NCBI RefSeq assembly: GCF_013415485.1
Contig: NZ_JACBXS010000010.1
Coordinates: 1-64,000 of the forward strand
DNA length: 64,000 nt
DNA from: Rhabdonatronobacter sediminivivens
GTDB lineage: Bacteria; Pseudomonadota; Alphaproteobacteria; Rhodobacterales; Rhodobacteraceae
Direction: 5' to 3'
Shown: positions 46,716 to 56,150 of the stretch, piece after piece
How positions within the stretch are numbered: the stretch's first letter is position 1
How the letters are laid out: each line of letters begins with the position of its first letter
The notes under the pieces: model-generated
Seen by the model: the letters and a program-made list of their open reading frames with translations, nothing else
Told to the model about the DNA's origin: nothing
Database searches by the model: none
Position numbers and translations under genes: made by a program

Positions 46716-47366
46716 ATGAGTGATTTCGCCCGTCTGTCCAACCGGCCCAACGCGCCTGCCGTGCTCTGGCTGGTCGGTCTTACCTGCATCCCCGAAGCCA
46801 TGTTCACCCTGCTGGGCGCCGATCTGATCGGCCAGGGCAATCTGCGCCAGGTCGCCATGGTCTATGGCGCCTTCTGGAACGGGCTGATCAGCGCCGGGTG
46901 GGAGGCGCTCTATCCCTTCCAGCGCGAGGTGATGTTCCTCAGCTATGCCTTTCTGCATGGCGGGTTCCTGCATCTGATCGGCAACATGATGGCGGTGCTG
47001 GCGCTGGGGGGGATCGTGGTGGCGCGGATCGGGCAGCAGGGGTTCCTGCTGCTCTATGTGCTGACCAGCATCGGCGGGGCGGCGGGGTTTGCGCTGCTGT
47101 CCTCCAGCACGGCGCCGATGGTGGGCGCGTCAGGCGCGGTGTTCGGGCTGATCGGCGCGTGGAAGTTCTGGGAATGGCAGTTGCGCCGCCATACCGGGGC
47201 GGCCATGGGGCCGCTGTGGCGGTCGCTGGCGGGGCTGGCGGGGCTGAACGTGCTGCTCTGGCTGCTGCTGTCGGGCCTGCTGGCGTGGGAGGCGCATCTG
47301 GGCGGCTTTCTGACCGGTGTGGCCTTCGCCGCGATTGTCACCCCCAGCCTGCGCTATCGGATCTGA
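46716..47366 (+). CDS. rhomboid family intramembrane serine protease
   Basis: Rhomboids cut single-pass proteins within the membrane. The 216-residue protein has about six hydrophobic helices, the nucleophile Ser139 in GASGAVFG, and the general-base His194 in EAHLGGFLTG. The HGGFLHLIGNMMAVLALGG block (His81, His86, Asn90) supports the fold. The start at 46716 (MSDFARLSNRPN) gives a short N-tail. It follows exoY by 79 bp and is convergent with pgi (6 bp). Substrate is unknown. Confidence 0.92.
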   Translation: MSDFARLSNRPNAPAVLWLVGLTCIPEAMFTLLGADLIGQGNLRQVAMVYGAFWNGLISAGWEALYPFQREVMFLSYAFLHGGFLHLIGNMMAVLALGGIVVARIGQQGFLLLYVLTSIGGAAGFALLSSSTAPMVGASGAVFGLIGAWKFWEWQLRRHTGAAMGPLWRSLAGLAGLNVLLWLLLSGLLAWEAHLGGFLTGVAFAAIVTPSLRYRI

Positions 47367-47372
47367 CCGCCC

Positions 47373-48983
47373 TCAGCCGTCGTGGCCCTGCACGAAACTC
47401 AGCAATTGCCGGGTCGAGCCGTCCTTGTCCACCGCACTGGCCTGCCCGTCCAGCACCGGGCCGAGGGATTGCGCCAGCTCCTTGCCCAGTTCTACCCCCC
47501 ATTGATCAAAGGAATTCAGTCCCAGGATCACCCCTTCGACGAAAACCCGGTGTTCATAAAGCGCAATGATCTGGCCCAGCACAAAAGGTGTCAGCTGCGG
47601 ATAGATCAGCGTGGTCGAGGGGCGGTTGCCCGGAAACACCCGGTGGCGGGCCTGTTCCTCCAGCGCCGCGCCCTCCAGCCCCTTGGCGGCCAGGGTCGCG
47701 CGGGCCTCGTCCAGCGACCGGCCGCGAAGCAGCGCCTCGGACTGGGCCAGACAATTGGCCACCAGCAGCCGGTGCTGATGCGCCAGATGCGGCTCATGCC
47801 CGCGCGCGGCCAGCAGGAATTCGCAGGGCACCACCCGCGTGCCCTGGTGGATCAGCTGGAAAAACGCGTGCTGGCCGTTGGTTCCCGGCTCGCCCCAGAC
47901 CACGGGGCCGGAATGGCGCGGCAGGTCGCTGCCATCCAGCGCCACGCGCTTGCCGTTCGATTCCATCTCCAGCTGTTGCAGATAGGCCGGAAGCCGCGCC
48001 AGCCGCTGGTCATAGGGCAGCACCGCGCGGGTGGCATGGCCGCAGATCTGGTTGTGCCAGACCCCCACCAGCGCCAGCAGCACGGGCATGTTGGCGCCCA
48101 GGGGGGCGGTACGGAAATGGTCATCCATTGCACGGCCCCCGGCCAGGAATTCCCCGAACCGCTCCGCCCCCACGGCGATCATCAGCGCCAGCCCGATCGG
48201 CCCCCACAGGCTGTAGCGCCCGCCGACCCAATCCTCAAAGCCGAACACCCGTTCGGGCGCGATGCCGAAGGCCGCCGTGCGCTCCTGCGCGGTAGAGACA
48301 GCGGCGAATTGCGCGCCCGGGTCGCTGACCTTCGCCGCCATCCAGTCGCGGGCGGTTTGCGCGTTGGTCATGGTTTCGATGGTGGTGAAGGTCTTGGAGG
48401 CCACGATCACCAGCGTCCGTTCAGGGTCCAGCCTGGCCAGCACGTCCTGTATATGCGCCCCGTCCACGTTGGACACATAATGCACCCGCGGCCCGTCATG
48501 GAACGGCGCCAGCGCCAGCGTGGCCATGGCCGGGCCCAGGTCAGAGCCGCCGATACCGATATTGACCACATCGGTGATCCGCCCCGCCTGCCCCGCAAAC
48601 CGCCCGCTGCGAACATCTTCGGCAAAGGCACAGGCGCGGGCGCGGGTCGCGCGGACCTGCGCCATCACATCAGCGCCATCGACCATGATCTGCGCATCAT
48701 CCCCCGCCCGCAGGGCCACATGCAGCACGGCGCGGTCTTCGGTGGTGTTGATCCGCGCGCCGGTGAACATGGCCTCGCGCCGCGCCTCCAGCCCGGCGCC
48801 CTCGGCCAGGGCGACCAGCAAGGCGCGGGTTTCCGCGTCGATATTGGTCTTGGCGTAATCCAGCATCATCCCGTCGGAGTGCAGGGAGAACCCCTCGGCG
48901 CGTTTCGGGTCCATGAACAATTCCAGAATGGACCGGTCGCCGATGCGGGCGTGCTGTGCCTCCAGCTCTTGCCAGATATCCAT
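47373..48983 (-). CDS. pgi: glucose-6-phosphate isomerase
   Basis: Pgi interconverts glucose-6-phosphate and fructose-6-phosphate and feeds UDP-glucose for cellulose synthesis as well as the Entner-Doudoroff and pentose-phosphate routes. The 536-residue protein from ATG 48983 (behind GGAGG) shows [49 protein letters not shown] (catalytic Glu/His area), and [32 protein letters not shown] near the end. The [18 protein letters not shown] block is the sugar-phosphate site. Standalone, convergent to the rhomboid gene. Confidence 0.97.
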   Translation of the reverse strand: MDIWQELEAQHARIGDRSILELFMDPKRAEGFSLHSDGMMLDYAKTNIDAETRALLVALAEGAGLEARREAMFTGARINTTEDRAVLHVALRAGDDAQIMVDGADVMAQVRATRARACAFAEDVRSGRFAGQAGRITDVVNIGIGGSDLGPAMATLALAPFHDGPRVHYVSNVDGAHIQDVLARLDPERTLVIVASKTFTTIETMTNAQTARDWMAAKVSDPGAQFAAVSTAQERTAAFGIAPERVFGFEDWVGGRYSLWGPIGLALMIAVGAERFGEFLAGGRAMDDHFRTAPLGANMPVLLALVGVWHNQICGHATRAVLPYDQRLARLPAYLQQLEMESNGKRVALDGSDLPRHSGPVVWGEPGTNGQHAFFQLIHQGTRVVPCEFLLAARGHEPHLAHQHRLLVANCLAQSEALLRGRSLDEARATLAAKGLEGAALEEQARHRVFPGNRPSTTLIYPQLTPFVLGQIIALYEHRVFVEGVILGLNSFDQWGVELGKELAQSLGPVLDGQASAVDKDGSTRQLLSFVQGHDG

Positions 48984-49051
48984 GGGCGAGGCCTCCTTCG
49001 GATCGGTTACGCAGCGGGATAGCGCAAACACGACCGCTGATCCAGTAACGA

Positions 49052-49972
49052 CTACCCCACCGGCTGCACTGTGCGTTGCAGTTTCAGCGGCTCGGTCCGG
49101 GCCAAGCGCAGGACATGCGCCATGAAGGGACGGGCCGAATCCTCGGTCCGCACGGCGGCATAAAGCCTGCGCGTCAGGCCCTGCGCCGTCAGCGGTTTGG
49201 TGACGTAATCGGCGTGGTAGCGGACCTCGCGCAGGACCCAGTCCGGCAACACCGCCACCCCGCGATTGGACGCCACCAGCAGCAGGATCACCGCTGTCAG
49301 CTCCACCTGACGCACCGCGCGGGGTTCAACCTTGGCCGGTGTCAGAAGCTGGGTGAACACGTCCAGCCGCGTGCGCTCCACCGGATAGGTGATCAGCGTC
49401 TGGTCGCGGAAATCCGCAGCCTCGATGAACGGTTTTCCGGCCAGCGGATGCGCGCGGGCGGCGACAAACACCGGTTCATAGTCGAAGAGCGGGATGAAAT
49501 CGACACCGGGCAGATCCTCAGGGTCGGAGGAGATCACCAGATCCACCTCCTCGCGGCGCAGGGCGGGCAGGGCATCGAAGGCCAGGCCCGGGCGGATATC
49601 CACATCCACATCGGGCCAGGCGTGGCGGAACGCTTCCAGCACCGGAAACAGCCAGTCGAAACAGGCGTGGCATTCGATGGCGATATGCAGCCGCCCCGCA
49701 TTGCCGCGCCGCAGCCCGGCGAATTCCTCCTCCAGCGCGGCGACGCGGGGCAGGATATCTTCGGCGGCACGCAGCATCTTCTGGCCTGCCGCCGACAGTT
49801 TCAGCGGCTTCGAGCGGCGCACGAACAGCTCTACCCCGGCCTGCTCCTCCAGCCCCTTCACCTGATGGCTCAGCGCCGACTGGGTCATGTTCAGAAGCTC
49901 GGCGGCGCGGGCCAGTCCGCCCGCCTGATGAATGGCGCGAATGGTGCGCAGATGGCGAAATTCGATGTGCAT
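49052..49972 (-). CDS. metR: LysR-type regulator of methionine genes
   Basis: MetR senses homocysteine and regulates methionine genes such as metF/metE. From ATG 49972 ([19 protein letters not shown]), the product has 306 residues: a winged-helix domain ([38 protein letters not shown]) and a type 2 periplasmic-binding-like sensor ([31 protein letters not shown]). The ECHACFDWL block is characteristic of MetR. It is divergent from metF with 91 bp between, the standard arrangement; the upstream frame to 50047 is rejected because it crosses that control region. Confidence 0.93.
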   Translation of the reverse strand: MHIEFRHLRTIRAIHQAGGLARAAELLNMTQSALSHQVKGLEEQAGVELFVRRSKPLKLSAAGQKMLRAAEDILPRVAALEEEFAGLRRGNAGRLHIAIECHACFDWLFPVLEAFRHAWPDVDVDIRPGLAFDALPALRREEVDLVISSDPEDLPGVDFIPLFDYEPVFVAARAHPLAGKPFIEAADFRDQTLITYPVERTRLDVFTQLLTPAKVEPRAVRQVELTAVILLLVASNRGVAVLPDWVLREVRYHADYVTKPLTAQGLTRRLYAAVRTEDSARPFMAHVLRLARTEPLKLQRTVQPVG

Positions 49973-50063
49973 CCTGCGGTGCGCCTCATATTGATGTTGA
50001 AGATAATGAATTTGTCTCACATCCACGGCCATGCGACAAGGGCACAACAGTCAGGAGTGTCCC

Positions 50064-50930
50064 ATGTCGCAGCCGCGCGTTTCCTTTGAGTTCTTCCCCC
50101 CCAAATCGCTGGAGGCCAGCTTCCGGCTTTGGGACACGGTGCGTATGCTGGCCCCGCTGGGGCCGGATTTCGTATCGGTCACCTATGGCGCGGGCGGCAC
50201 CACCCGGCAGCTGACCCATGAGGCCGTGACCACCATCGGCCGTGAATTCGGGCTGAACGTGGCCGCGCATCTGACCTGCGTGGATGCCAGCCGGGCCGAG
50301 ACGCTGGAGATCGCCCAAAGCTACGCCAAGGCCGGCGTGCGGGAGATCGTCGCCCTGCGCGGCGACCCGCCCAAGGATGCCGGCGGCTTCACCCCCCACC
50401 CCGAGGGCTTTGCCGATTCGGTGGAGCTGATCGAGGCGCTGGCCGCGACGGGTGATTTCCACCTGCGCGTGGGCGCCTATCCCGAGCCCCACCCCGAATC
50501 GGCAGATACCGCCGCCGATGTCGCCTGGCTGCAGCGCAAGTTCGGCGCCGGGGCCGACAGCGCCATCACCCAGTTCTTCTTTGAACCCGAAACTTTCCTG
50601 CGCTTCCGCGATGCCTGCGCGCGTGCCGGGATCGACAAGCCGGTGATCCCCGGCATCATCCCGATCGAGAATTGGACCGGCATCAGCAAGTTCGCCCGCG
50701 CCTGCGGGGCGTCCATTCCCGGCTGGATGGATGACGCCTTTGCCAAGGCCACCCGCGACGGGCGCGAGGATCTGCTGGCCACCGCGCTCTGCACCGAGTT
50801 GTGCGACCGGTTGCTGCGCGAAGGGGTGGATCAGTTGCATTTCTACACCCTCAACCGCGCGCATCTGACCCGCGATGTCTGCCATGCGCTGGGGCTGGTC
50901 CCGCAGGTGCAACTGGAAAAGGTCGCCTGA
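50064..50930 (+). CDS. metF: 5,10-methylenetetrahydrofolate reductase
   Basis: MetF makes 5-methyltetrahydrofolate for the last step of methionine synthesis. From ATG 50064 (behind AGGAG) the product has 288 residues with FAD-binding TIM-barrel features: VSFEFFPPKSLEASFRLWDTV, FVSVTYGAGGTTRQLTHEAVTTIGREFGLNVAAHLTC, IVALRGDPP and ITQFFFEPETFLRFRDAC. HFYTLNRAHLTRDVCHALGL at the end is also conserved. Divergent from metR, whose product very likely regulates it. Related functions in the window are metZ and the folate genes. Confidence 0.96.
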   Translation: MSQPRVSFEFFPPKSLEASFRLWDTVRMLAPLGPDFVSVTYGAGGTTRQLTHEAVTTIGREFGLNVAAHLTCVDASRAETLEIAQSYAKAGVREIVALRGDPPKDAGGFTPHPEGFADSVELIEALAATGDFHLRVGAYPEPHPESADTAADVAWLQRKFGAGADSAITQFFFEPETFLRFRDACARAGIDKPVIPGIIPIENWTGISKFARACGASIPGWMDDAFAKATRDGREDLLATALCTELCDRLLREGVDQLHFYTLNRAHLTRDVCHALGLVPQVQLEKVA

Positions 50931-51128
50931 ACCTGCCACCCCACGGACCGGACTGAGTCCTGTTTCCCCGGTCATGCAAGAGCGCCCGCGCAGGCCCGCG
51001 CCTGTTGCACGAAGGCGCCCTTTATCAACCACTTTTTCACCGTTTTACCCTCTTACTCCGGCAATGGAGACAACAGCAGGGAAGGGCGCATGGCGCCGTC
51101 ATTCCCTGGCCTTGCCAGGAGGGTAACA

Positions 51129-51779
51129 GTGAAGAAACCGGCCCTGATCAGCATATTGGGCTTTGTCTGCGCCTTGTGCATCGGTCTGCCCCCAGCCAGC
51201 GCCGAGCCGGGCCGGTTCGGCCTGGGCGTGGGGGTGTCAACCATGGGGTTTTCGGTTGAACCGCGCTACCGGATCAATGACGCCATCGGCCTCAGGACGC
51301 CGATGGGCTTTGCAACTTTTTCGGACTCCATCGATTTCGAAGGCAACGCGTTCTCTGGCAATGTCCGGCTGGGCGGTGTGGCCCTGCTGACAGATTACGC
51401 CCTGCCCATGGGCGGGCTGCGCATCTCCGGGGGTGCCTTCATCTCCAACTACCGCGCCACGGGCAACGCGGCGGGGCAATTGACGATAGACGGCGTGACC
51501 TATGCCGAAGCCGAAGTGCAGGGACGCATCCGCACGCGTGACCGCATCAGCCCCATGGTCACGCTGGGCGCGGATCTGGGCACTGCCAGCGGCTGGCGCC
51601 TGTCAACCGATCTGGGCACCATCGTCACCCGCTTCGAAGGCCGCTTCACCGGCACCGAAACCAGCGGCGACCCGGGCTTCCCGCAGCGGCTGCAGAATTA
51701 CGAAGACCGGATGAACGATGACCTGAGCAAGCTCAAGGTCCTGCCCTATGTCAGCGTGCAGGCGGTGTTTCAGTTCTGA
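51129..51779 (+). CDS. outer-membrane beta-barrel-like protein of unknown function
   Basis: A 216-residue protein from GTG 51129 (AGGAGGG five bases upstream). It has a signal peptide (LISILGFVCALCIGLPPASA) followed by an amphipathic beta-rich chain (FGLGVGVSTMGFSVEPRYRINDAIGLR, LRISGGAFISNYRATGN, LGADLGTASGWRLSTDLGTIVTRFEGRF). It ends in Phe (VQAVFQF), the usual last residue of barrels inserted by the BAM complex. Alternate starts upstream give extra residues without a ribosome site. I do not recognise a specific family. It lies between metF and accA, convergent with the latter. Confidence 0.75.
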   Translation: MKKPALISILGFVCALCIGLPPASAEPGRFGLGVGVSTMGFSVEPRYRINDAIGLRTPMGFATFSDSIDFEGNAFSGNVRLGGVALLTDYALPMGGLRISGGAFISNYRATGNAAGQLTIDGVTYAEAEVQGRIRTRDRISPMVTLGADLGTASGWRLSTDLGTIVTRFEGRFTGTETSGDPGFPQRLQNYEDRMNDDLSKLKVLPYVSVQAVFQF

Positions 51780-51812
51780 GCGATAGAGACCACGCCGCCA
51801 GGGCAGCCCTGT

Positions 51813-52772
51813 TCAGGCCGCAAGCCCATGAGCGCCCATGTTCAGGAACTTGCGCCGCCGTTCGGCGACCAGCGTCGCTGCATCCTTGCCCTGCATCTCG
51901 CGCAGCATGGCCTTGGTTGCCGCGCCCACGGCCTTGATCGTCACCGCGCGCCCGCGCTGCGCACCGCCAAGCGGTTCCGGGATGATCCGGTCGATCACGC
52001 CCAGCTTGTGCAGATCCTGCGCGGTCAGGCGCAATGCCTCGGCGGCTTCGCGCATCTTTTCGGAATCCTTCCACAGGATCGACGCGCAGCCTTCGGGGCT
52101 GATCACCGAATAGACCGAATGTTCCAGCATCGCCACGCGGTTGGCTGTGGCCAGCGCCACCGCCCCGCCCGAGCCCCCCTCGCCGATCACCACCGACACC
52201 ATGGGCACGCCGATTTCCAGGCATTTCTGGGTGCAGCGGGCAATGGCCTCGGCCTGGCCGCGTTCCTCGGCGCCCTTGCCGGGATAGGCGCCGGGCGTGT
52301 CCACAAGCGTGATCACGGGCAGGCCGAAGCGATGCGCCATGTCCATCAACCGGATCGCCTTGCGGTACCCTTCGGGCCGGGCCATGCCGAAATTGCGCTC
52401 CAGACGGGACTGGGTGTCCGTGCCCTTTTCCTGGCCAATCACCACCACCGGCTGGTCATCCAGCCGCGCCAGCCCGCCCATCACCGCGTGATCATCGGCG
52501 AAATTCCGGTCCCCGGCCAGCGGCGTGTATTCGGTGAACAGCGCGTCGATGTAATCCTTGCAATGGGGCCGGTCGGGGTGCCGCGCCACCTGGCATTTGC
52601 GCCAGGGCGTCAGCCCCTTGTAGAGGTCACGCAGCAGCTTTTCAGCTTTCTGGTCCAGCGCCGTGGCCTCATGGGCCACATCCATTTCGGGGTTGGCGCG
52701 GGCCATGGCGCGCAATTCGGTCGCCTTGCCTTCGATCTCGGCCAGCGATTTTTCGAATTCGAGGTAATTCAT
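51813..52772 (-). CDS. accA: acetyl-CoA carboxylase carboxyltransferase subunit alpha
   Basis: AccA with AccD transfers the carboxyl from carboxybiotin to acetyl-CoA, starting fatty-acid synthesis. The 319-residue protein shows the family order: [78 protein letters not shown] and [77 protein letters not shown] follows. It lies downstream of folE2 (64 bp) on the same strand. Confidence 0.97.
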   Translation of the reverse strand: MNYLEFEKSLAEIEGKATELRAMARANPEMDVAHEATALDQKAEKLLRDLYKGLTPWRKCQVARHPDRPHCKDYIDALFTEYTPLAGDRNFADDHAVMGGLARLDDQPVVVIGQEKGTDTQSRLERNFGMARPEGYRKAIRLMDMAHRFGLPVITLVDTPGAYPGKGAEERGQAEAIARCTQKCLEIGVPMVSVVIGEGGSGGAVALATANRVAMLEHSVYSVISPEGCASILWKDSEKMREAAEALRLTAQDLHKLGVIDRIIPEPLGGAQRGRAVTIKAVGAATKAMLREMQGKDAATLVAERRRKFLNMGAHGLAA

Positions 52773-52836
52773 GTCATATCCCGGACCCTGTCAGCCCGGG
52801 ATATATGCCCGCAGGTCGGCGTGATTGCAACGCGGT

Positions 52837-53937
52837 TCAGCCCACATGGAACAGGGTGTTGAACAGCTTTGGATCCAGGCTGTCGGCGGCGAAGGTCGGC
52901 CCTTCGGTCAGGATGCTCACCGCATCATGGCTGTGCAGGCTTTCCTGATGGCTGGCCACAACCCGGAAATCGCCGATGCGTGGGTCGGCCAGCAACTGCT
53001 TGCAAAATGACCGCGCGGCGTCTTCGACAAAGATCGGATTCGCGGCATTCAGCTCGGCAAAGGCCTGCTCATCCTCGCGCTTGACCATGACCTGGGTTTC
53101 GGTGGGCACGCCGGCGCGGCACAGTTCGATCAGATCCTCGAACCACAGCCGCTTGCCCGGCAGGGCCTCGATCGAAATCCGCGCGACCGAGCGTTGCGAA
53201 TGCGGCGTGGCCAGCTGCCCGCGGCTCATGCGCGCGTGCTCGCTCAGTTCCAGCGAACAGGGGCAGGTCGAGGAATAGACATAGTCCAGATGCATGAACC
53301 GACGCCGCACGCCCTGCTGGTCGCACAGTTCCAGCGCAATGTCGTAATACTGATATCCCTCCAGCCCCGAGCGCAGGCTGCGCAGCTTCACCGGAAAGGA
53401 AAAGCGCATCTGGATGCGGGCGTCGAAACTGTCCAGATCGGATTTGTAATCATCCAGCGCCGCCTCGATCACGCCGAAGCTGAAGGTGCGCTCGGCATGG
53501 CCATAGAAGGTGCGCATGATCCGCGACATGTTGATGCCCTTCTTGCCGGCATCCAGGCTGACCGTCCCGGTGACACTGGTTTCCAGTGTCAGGTCGCCAT
53601 TGTCGCGCGTGTGGAACCGAATCGGCAGGCGGAAGTTGGAGATACCGACATGCTGGATCGGCGCGCGCGCCCCCACGATCAGGCTGGACGGCCCGTTCTG
53701 CAGGTCCGGCAGACCGGCGCGGTAACCGACATCCGCGTCAAACGCATCGGGGTAACTGCGCGACAGCACGGGATAATCCACCGGCGGAGCATCGGGCAGC
53801 AGGCGTGCAACAACCGGGTCAAGCGCCGCAATCTCCTGGTCCTGAGCCTTTGCCGCCCAACGGCGCAGCACGTCGAGCGCGGCCTCTGCCTCGTCAAGGC
53901 TGGGCTGCAGGTCAACATCAGGCGTGTGCATGTTCAT
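52837..53937 (-). CDS. folE2: GTP cyclohydrolase FolE2
   Basis: FolE2 (type IB) starts folate biosynthesis from GTP with a broader metal requirement than FolE. The 366-residue protein has a 30-residue N-terminal extension, then FRLPIRFHTRDNG, SLDAGKKGINMSRIMRTFYGHAERTF, SSTCPCSLELSEHAR (active-site Cys area), MVKREDEQAFAELNAANPIFVEDAARSF and VASHQESLHSHDAVSIL. FolE2 genes are sometimes under zinc control; I see no Zur-type palindrome in the 85 bp upstream. It follows metZ on the same strand. Confidence 0.93.
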   Translation of the reverse strand: MNMHTPDVDLQPSLDEAEAALDVLRRWAAKAQDQEIAALDPVVARLLPDAPPVDYPVLSRSYPDAFDADVGYRAGLPDLQNGPSSLIVGARAPIQHVGISNFRLPIRFHTRDNGDLTLETSVTGTVSLDAGKKGINMSRIMRTFYGHAERTFSFGVIEAALDDYKSDLDSFDARIQMRFSFPVKLRSLRSGLEGYQYYDIALELCDQQGVRRRFMHLDYVYSSTCPCSLELSEHARMSRGQLATPHSQRSVARISIEALPGKRLWFEDLIELCRAGVPTETQVMVKREDEQAFAELNAANPIFVEDAARSFCKQLLADPRIGDFRVVASHQESLHSHDAVSILTEGPTFAADSLDPKLFNTLFHVG

Positions 53938-54022
53938 GAAGGCTATCCCCAGTTTCGCCGATAGACGCCAAGGATAGGCGTTTTCCGTGACGTTTCCACC
54001 CTGATACGCGCAGTTTCAGGAT

Positions 54023-55216
54023 TCAGATCATGGCTAACGCTGCCTGCAGGTCATCGATCAGGTCCGCGGCATCCTCCAGCCCCACGCTGAACCGGATCAG
54101 CCCCGGCGTGATTCCCAGCGCCGCCTTGTCCGCATCCGACAGGCGCTGATGGGTGGTGGTGGCCGGATGGGTGGCAATGCTGCGGGCATCGCCCAGATTG
54201 TTGGAAATCACCGCAATCCGCAGCGCATCCAGCACCCTGAAGGCCGCCGCCTTGCCGCCGCGCACCTCCAGGGCCAGCATCGTGCCGTACCCGTCCATCT
54301 GCGCCCCCGCGATGGCGTGCTGCGGATGCCCCGGCAACCCGGGATATATCACGCGCGACAGCGCCGGATGCCCCTCCAGCACCTCGGCTATCCGCTGGGC
54401 GCTTGCGGTCTGGGCACGCACCCGCAGATCCAGCGTCTGCAACCCGTTGGCCATGACCCAGGCGTTGAACGGGCTGATGGCCCCGCCGGTATGCTTCATG
54501 TAGGGCTCGACCGTATTGCGGATGAAGTCGCGCGTCCCGCAGATCACCCCGCCCAGGCAGCGCCCCTGCCCGTCGATATGCTTGGTGGCGGAATAGATCA
54601 CCACATCGGCGCCCAGCGCCACGGCCCGGCTGAAGACCGGCGTGGCAAAGACATTGTCCACCACGACAAGCGCCCCCGCCGCATGGGCCAACCGGCCAAC
54701 AGCGTCCAGGTCGATCACCTCCAGCGTGGGGTTTGACACGGTTTCCAGAAATACCGCCTGCGCGCCACCCTGCAGAGCGGCCTCCCATTGCGCCAGATCG
54801 GTGCCATCCACAAAGACCACCTCGACCCCATAGCGCCGCAAGACCTGGTCGAGCACATAGTGGCACGAACCGAACAGCGCCCGCGCCGCCACCACCCGGT
54901 CCCCGGCACGCAGCATGGACATCAACGCGCCTGACACGGCGGCCATGCCGCTGGCGGTGGCAAAGGCGTCCTCGGTGCCCTCCAGCGCGGCGATCCGGTC
55001 CTCGAACACCGCCACGGTGGGATTACCGTAGCGGGCATAGATGAACTCATCCGGCCCGGTCTCCAGAAACCGCGCCTCGGCGCTGGCGGCATCGGGGTAG
55101 ACAAAGCCCTGGGTCAGATACAACGCCTCGGCCACCTCGCCATACTGGCTGCGCCGCGCACCGTGATGCACCATCCGGGTCCGCCGCCCCCAGCCCTGCT
55201 GTCCATGATCCTGCAT
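54023..55216 (-). CDS. metZ: O-succinylhomoserine sulfhydrylase
   Basis: MetZ makes homocysteine from O-succinylhomoserine and sulfide. The 397-residue fold-type I PLP enzyme from ATG 55216 has Lys212 (IYSATKHIDGQGRCLGG) as the cofactor lysine, ARYGNPTVAVFEDRIAALEG near residue 61, ETVSNPTLEVIDLDAV, and NPFNAWVM-type substrate loop (SPFNAWVMANGLQTLDLRV). The sulfhydrylase wording is that of the Pseudomonas/alphaproteobacterial MetZ group rather than MetB. A SAM-II riboswitch upstream (55295-55348) gives feedback control. An upstream-open frame to 55327 would run through the riboswitch and is not used. folE2 follows after 85 bp. Confidence 0.93.
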   Translation of the reverse strand: MQDHGQQGWGRRTRMVHHGARRSQYGEVAEALYLTQGFVYPDAASAEARFLETGPDEFIYARYGNPTVAVFEDRIAALEGTEDAFATASGMAAVSGALMSMLRAGDRVVAARALFGSCHYVLDQVLRRYGVEVVFVDGTDLAQWEAALQGGAQAVFLETVSNPTLEVIDLDAVGRLAHAAGALVVVDNVFATPVFSRAVALGADVVIYSATKHIDGQGRCLGGVICGTRDFIRNTVEPYMKHTGGAISPFNAWVMANGLQTLDLRVRAQTASAQRIAEVLEGHPALSRVIYPGLPGHPQHAIAGAQMDGYGTMLALEVRGGKAAAFRVLDALRIAVISNNLGDARSIATHPATTTHQRLSDADKAALGITPGLIRFSVGLEDAADLIDDLQAALAMI

Positions 55217-55544
55217 TGGCACCCCCTGCGCATCTTGGGGCCGACGTCGCGTGCCCCTCTTGTGACTGAACCCAGCCCGGGAAGGATGCCCAGGCCTCTT
55301 TAGCGGTCTGTTTAACGTGGCCCGCAATCCGGCAACAAATCACCACGCTTATTCCGCTACTGCCTCATGCAGCGCAGGTCAACACCGAAGCCCACGGCCC
55401 GGCGCCACGGCTTCATCTTGCCCCAAAAACCAAAACCCCAGCGCGGAACCGCCCGCCATGATGCCCCAATTCGCGCGCCAGCGCGCCCGGCCCAACCCCG
55501 GTCCGGGCGGCGCAAGCCGTCCTGCCGGGGGCGGGAGCACCCGC
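55217..55544. other. 328-bp spacer holding the metZ leader
   Basis: The right part contains a SAM-II riboswitch for metZ (55295-55348); the rest, up to the PNPOx stop at 55545, has no convincing gene. Short open frames here are compositional. The promoter of metZ should lie to the right of 55348 on the minus strand. Between riboswitch and start is a 78-base leader without an obvious Shine-Dalgarno sequence other than a CAGGGGG near the ATG. Confidence 0.6.
55295..55348 (-). promoter_or_regulatory. SAM-II riboswitch (metA motif) of metZ
   Basis: Read on the minus strand the leader contains GCGUGGUGAUUUG, a variable piece, CCGGAUUGC, then CCACGUUAAACA and finally CCGCUAAAGAGG. This is the SAM-II order: P1 left arm GCGUGG pairs with CCACGU, the UGAUUU stretch and the AUUGC word line the SAM site, and the GCUAAAG 3' strand closes the pseudoknot. 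It sits ahead of metZ, a typical SAM-II target in alphaproteobacteria. Binding of SAM is expected to repress translation. The distance to the start codon (about 79 bases) is longer than in compact examples. Confidence 0.9.
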
Positions 55545-56150
55545 TCACCACATCGTGTCGCGCGCGCGGCCATGCCAGGCGGCGTCATAGGCGGCGCCGT
55601 CAAATCCGCCCGCGCTCACCTCGGCCACAACATCGCCGACGCTCGGCAAGCCCTCGGCGCAATTCCCGGCCTGCCACAGCCCGGCCCGCATCAACGCCCG
55701 GGCGCATTGGATGTAAACCTCGGCCAGGGTGAAATCGATCACCGTGCGCGGCGCCACCCCCTTGCGCGCGAAACTCTCCAGCAGCGCCGCGTCCCGGCTC
55801 AGCACCGCCCTGCCATTGCAGCGCACGACATTGTTCGACCCCGGCACCAGAAACATGAGCGACGCCCGCCCGTCCGCCACGATATTGCGCAGATTGTCCA
55901 GCCGGTTGTTGCCGCGCCAATCGGGCATCAGCAGCCGGCGCGGCCCGTCGATCCGCACCACCGGCCCGTCATCCCCGCGCGGGGTGGCCTGCACGCCCAT
56001 TGGCCCCGCTGTGGACAGGATGCAAAAGCGCGACCGTTCAATCCAGCGCGCATAGGCGGGCGTCAGCTGCGGCGCAACCTTGTCCAGGCTTGCCCCCGAG
56101 GGCGTGCCATAGAGCGCCTCCAGCTCCTCCAGGCTTGTTACATGGCTCAT
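55545..56150 (-). CDS. pyridoxamine 5'-phosphate oxidase-like FMN protein
   Basis: A 201-residue split-barrel FMN-binding protein from ATG 56150. The body has RFCILSTAGPMGVQATPRGDDGPVVRIDGPRRLLMPDWRGNNRLDNLRNIVADGRASLMFLVPGSNNVVRCNGRAVL, the FMN-binding pattern of the PNPOx-like family (type with DNLRN). The exact substrate is unknown; such proteins reduce or bind flavins, heme or cofactor F420-like molecules. It lacks the PNPOx C-terminal signature of true PdxH. Its start overlaps the plsC stop by ATGA, so it is the last gene of the ftsEX-plsC operon. Confidence 0.8.
   Translation of the reverse strand: MSHVTSLEELEALYGTPSGASLDKVAPQLTPAYARWIERSRFCILSTAGPMGVQATPRGDDGPVVRIDGPRRLLMPDWRGNNRLDNLRNIVADGRASLMFLVPGSNNVVRCNGRAVLSRDAALLESFARKGVAPRTVIDFTLAEVYIQCARALMRAGLWQAGNCAEGLPSVGDVVAEVSAGGFDGAAYDAAWHGRARDTMW

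Noticed and set aside
49973..50063. MetR operator TGAA-N5-TTCA between metR and metF
   Set aside because: The region has TGAA-N5-TGAA, a direct rather than inverted repeat, so no clean consensus site can be claimed although MetR control is likely.
53938..54022. Zur-type palindrome before folE2
   Set aside because: FolE2 genes are sometimes zinc-regulated, but no AT-rich dyad of the expected form is present in this short spacer.
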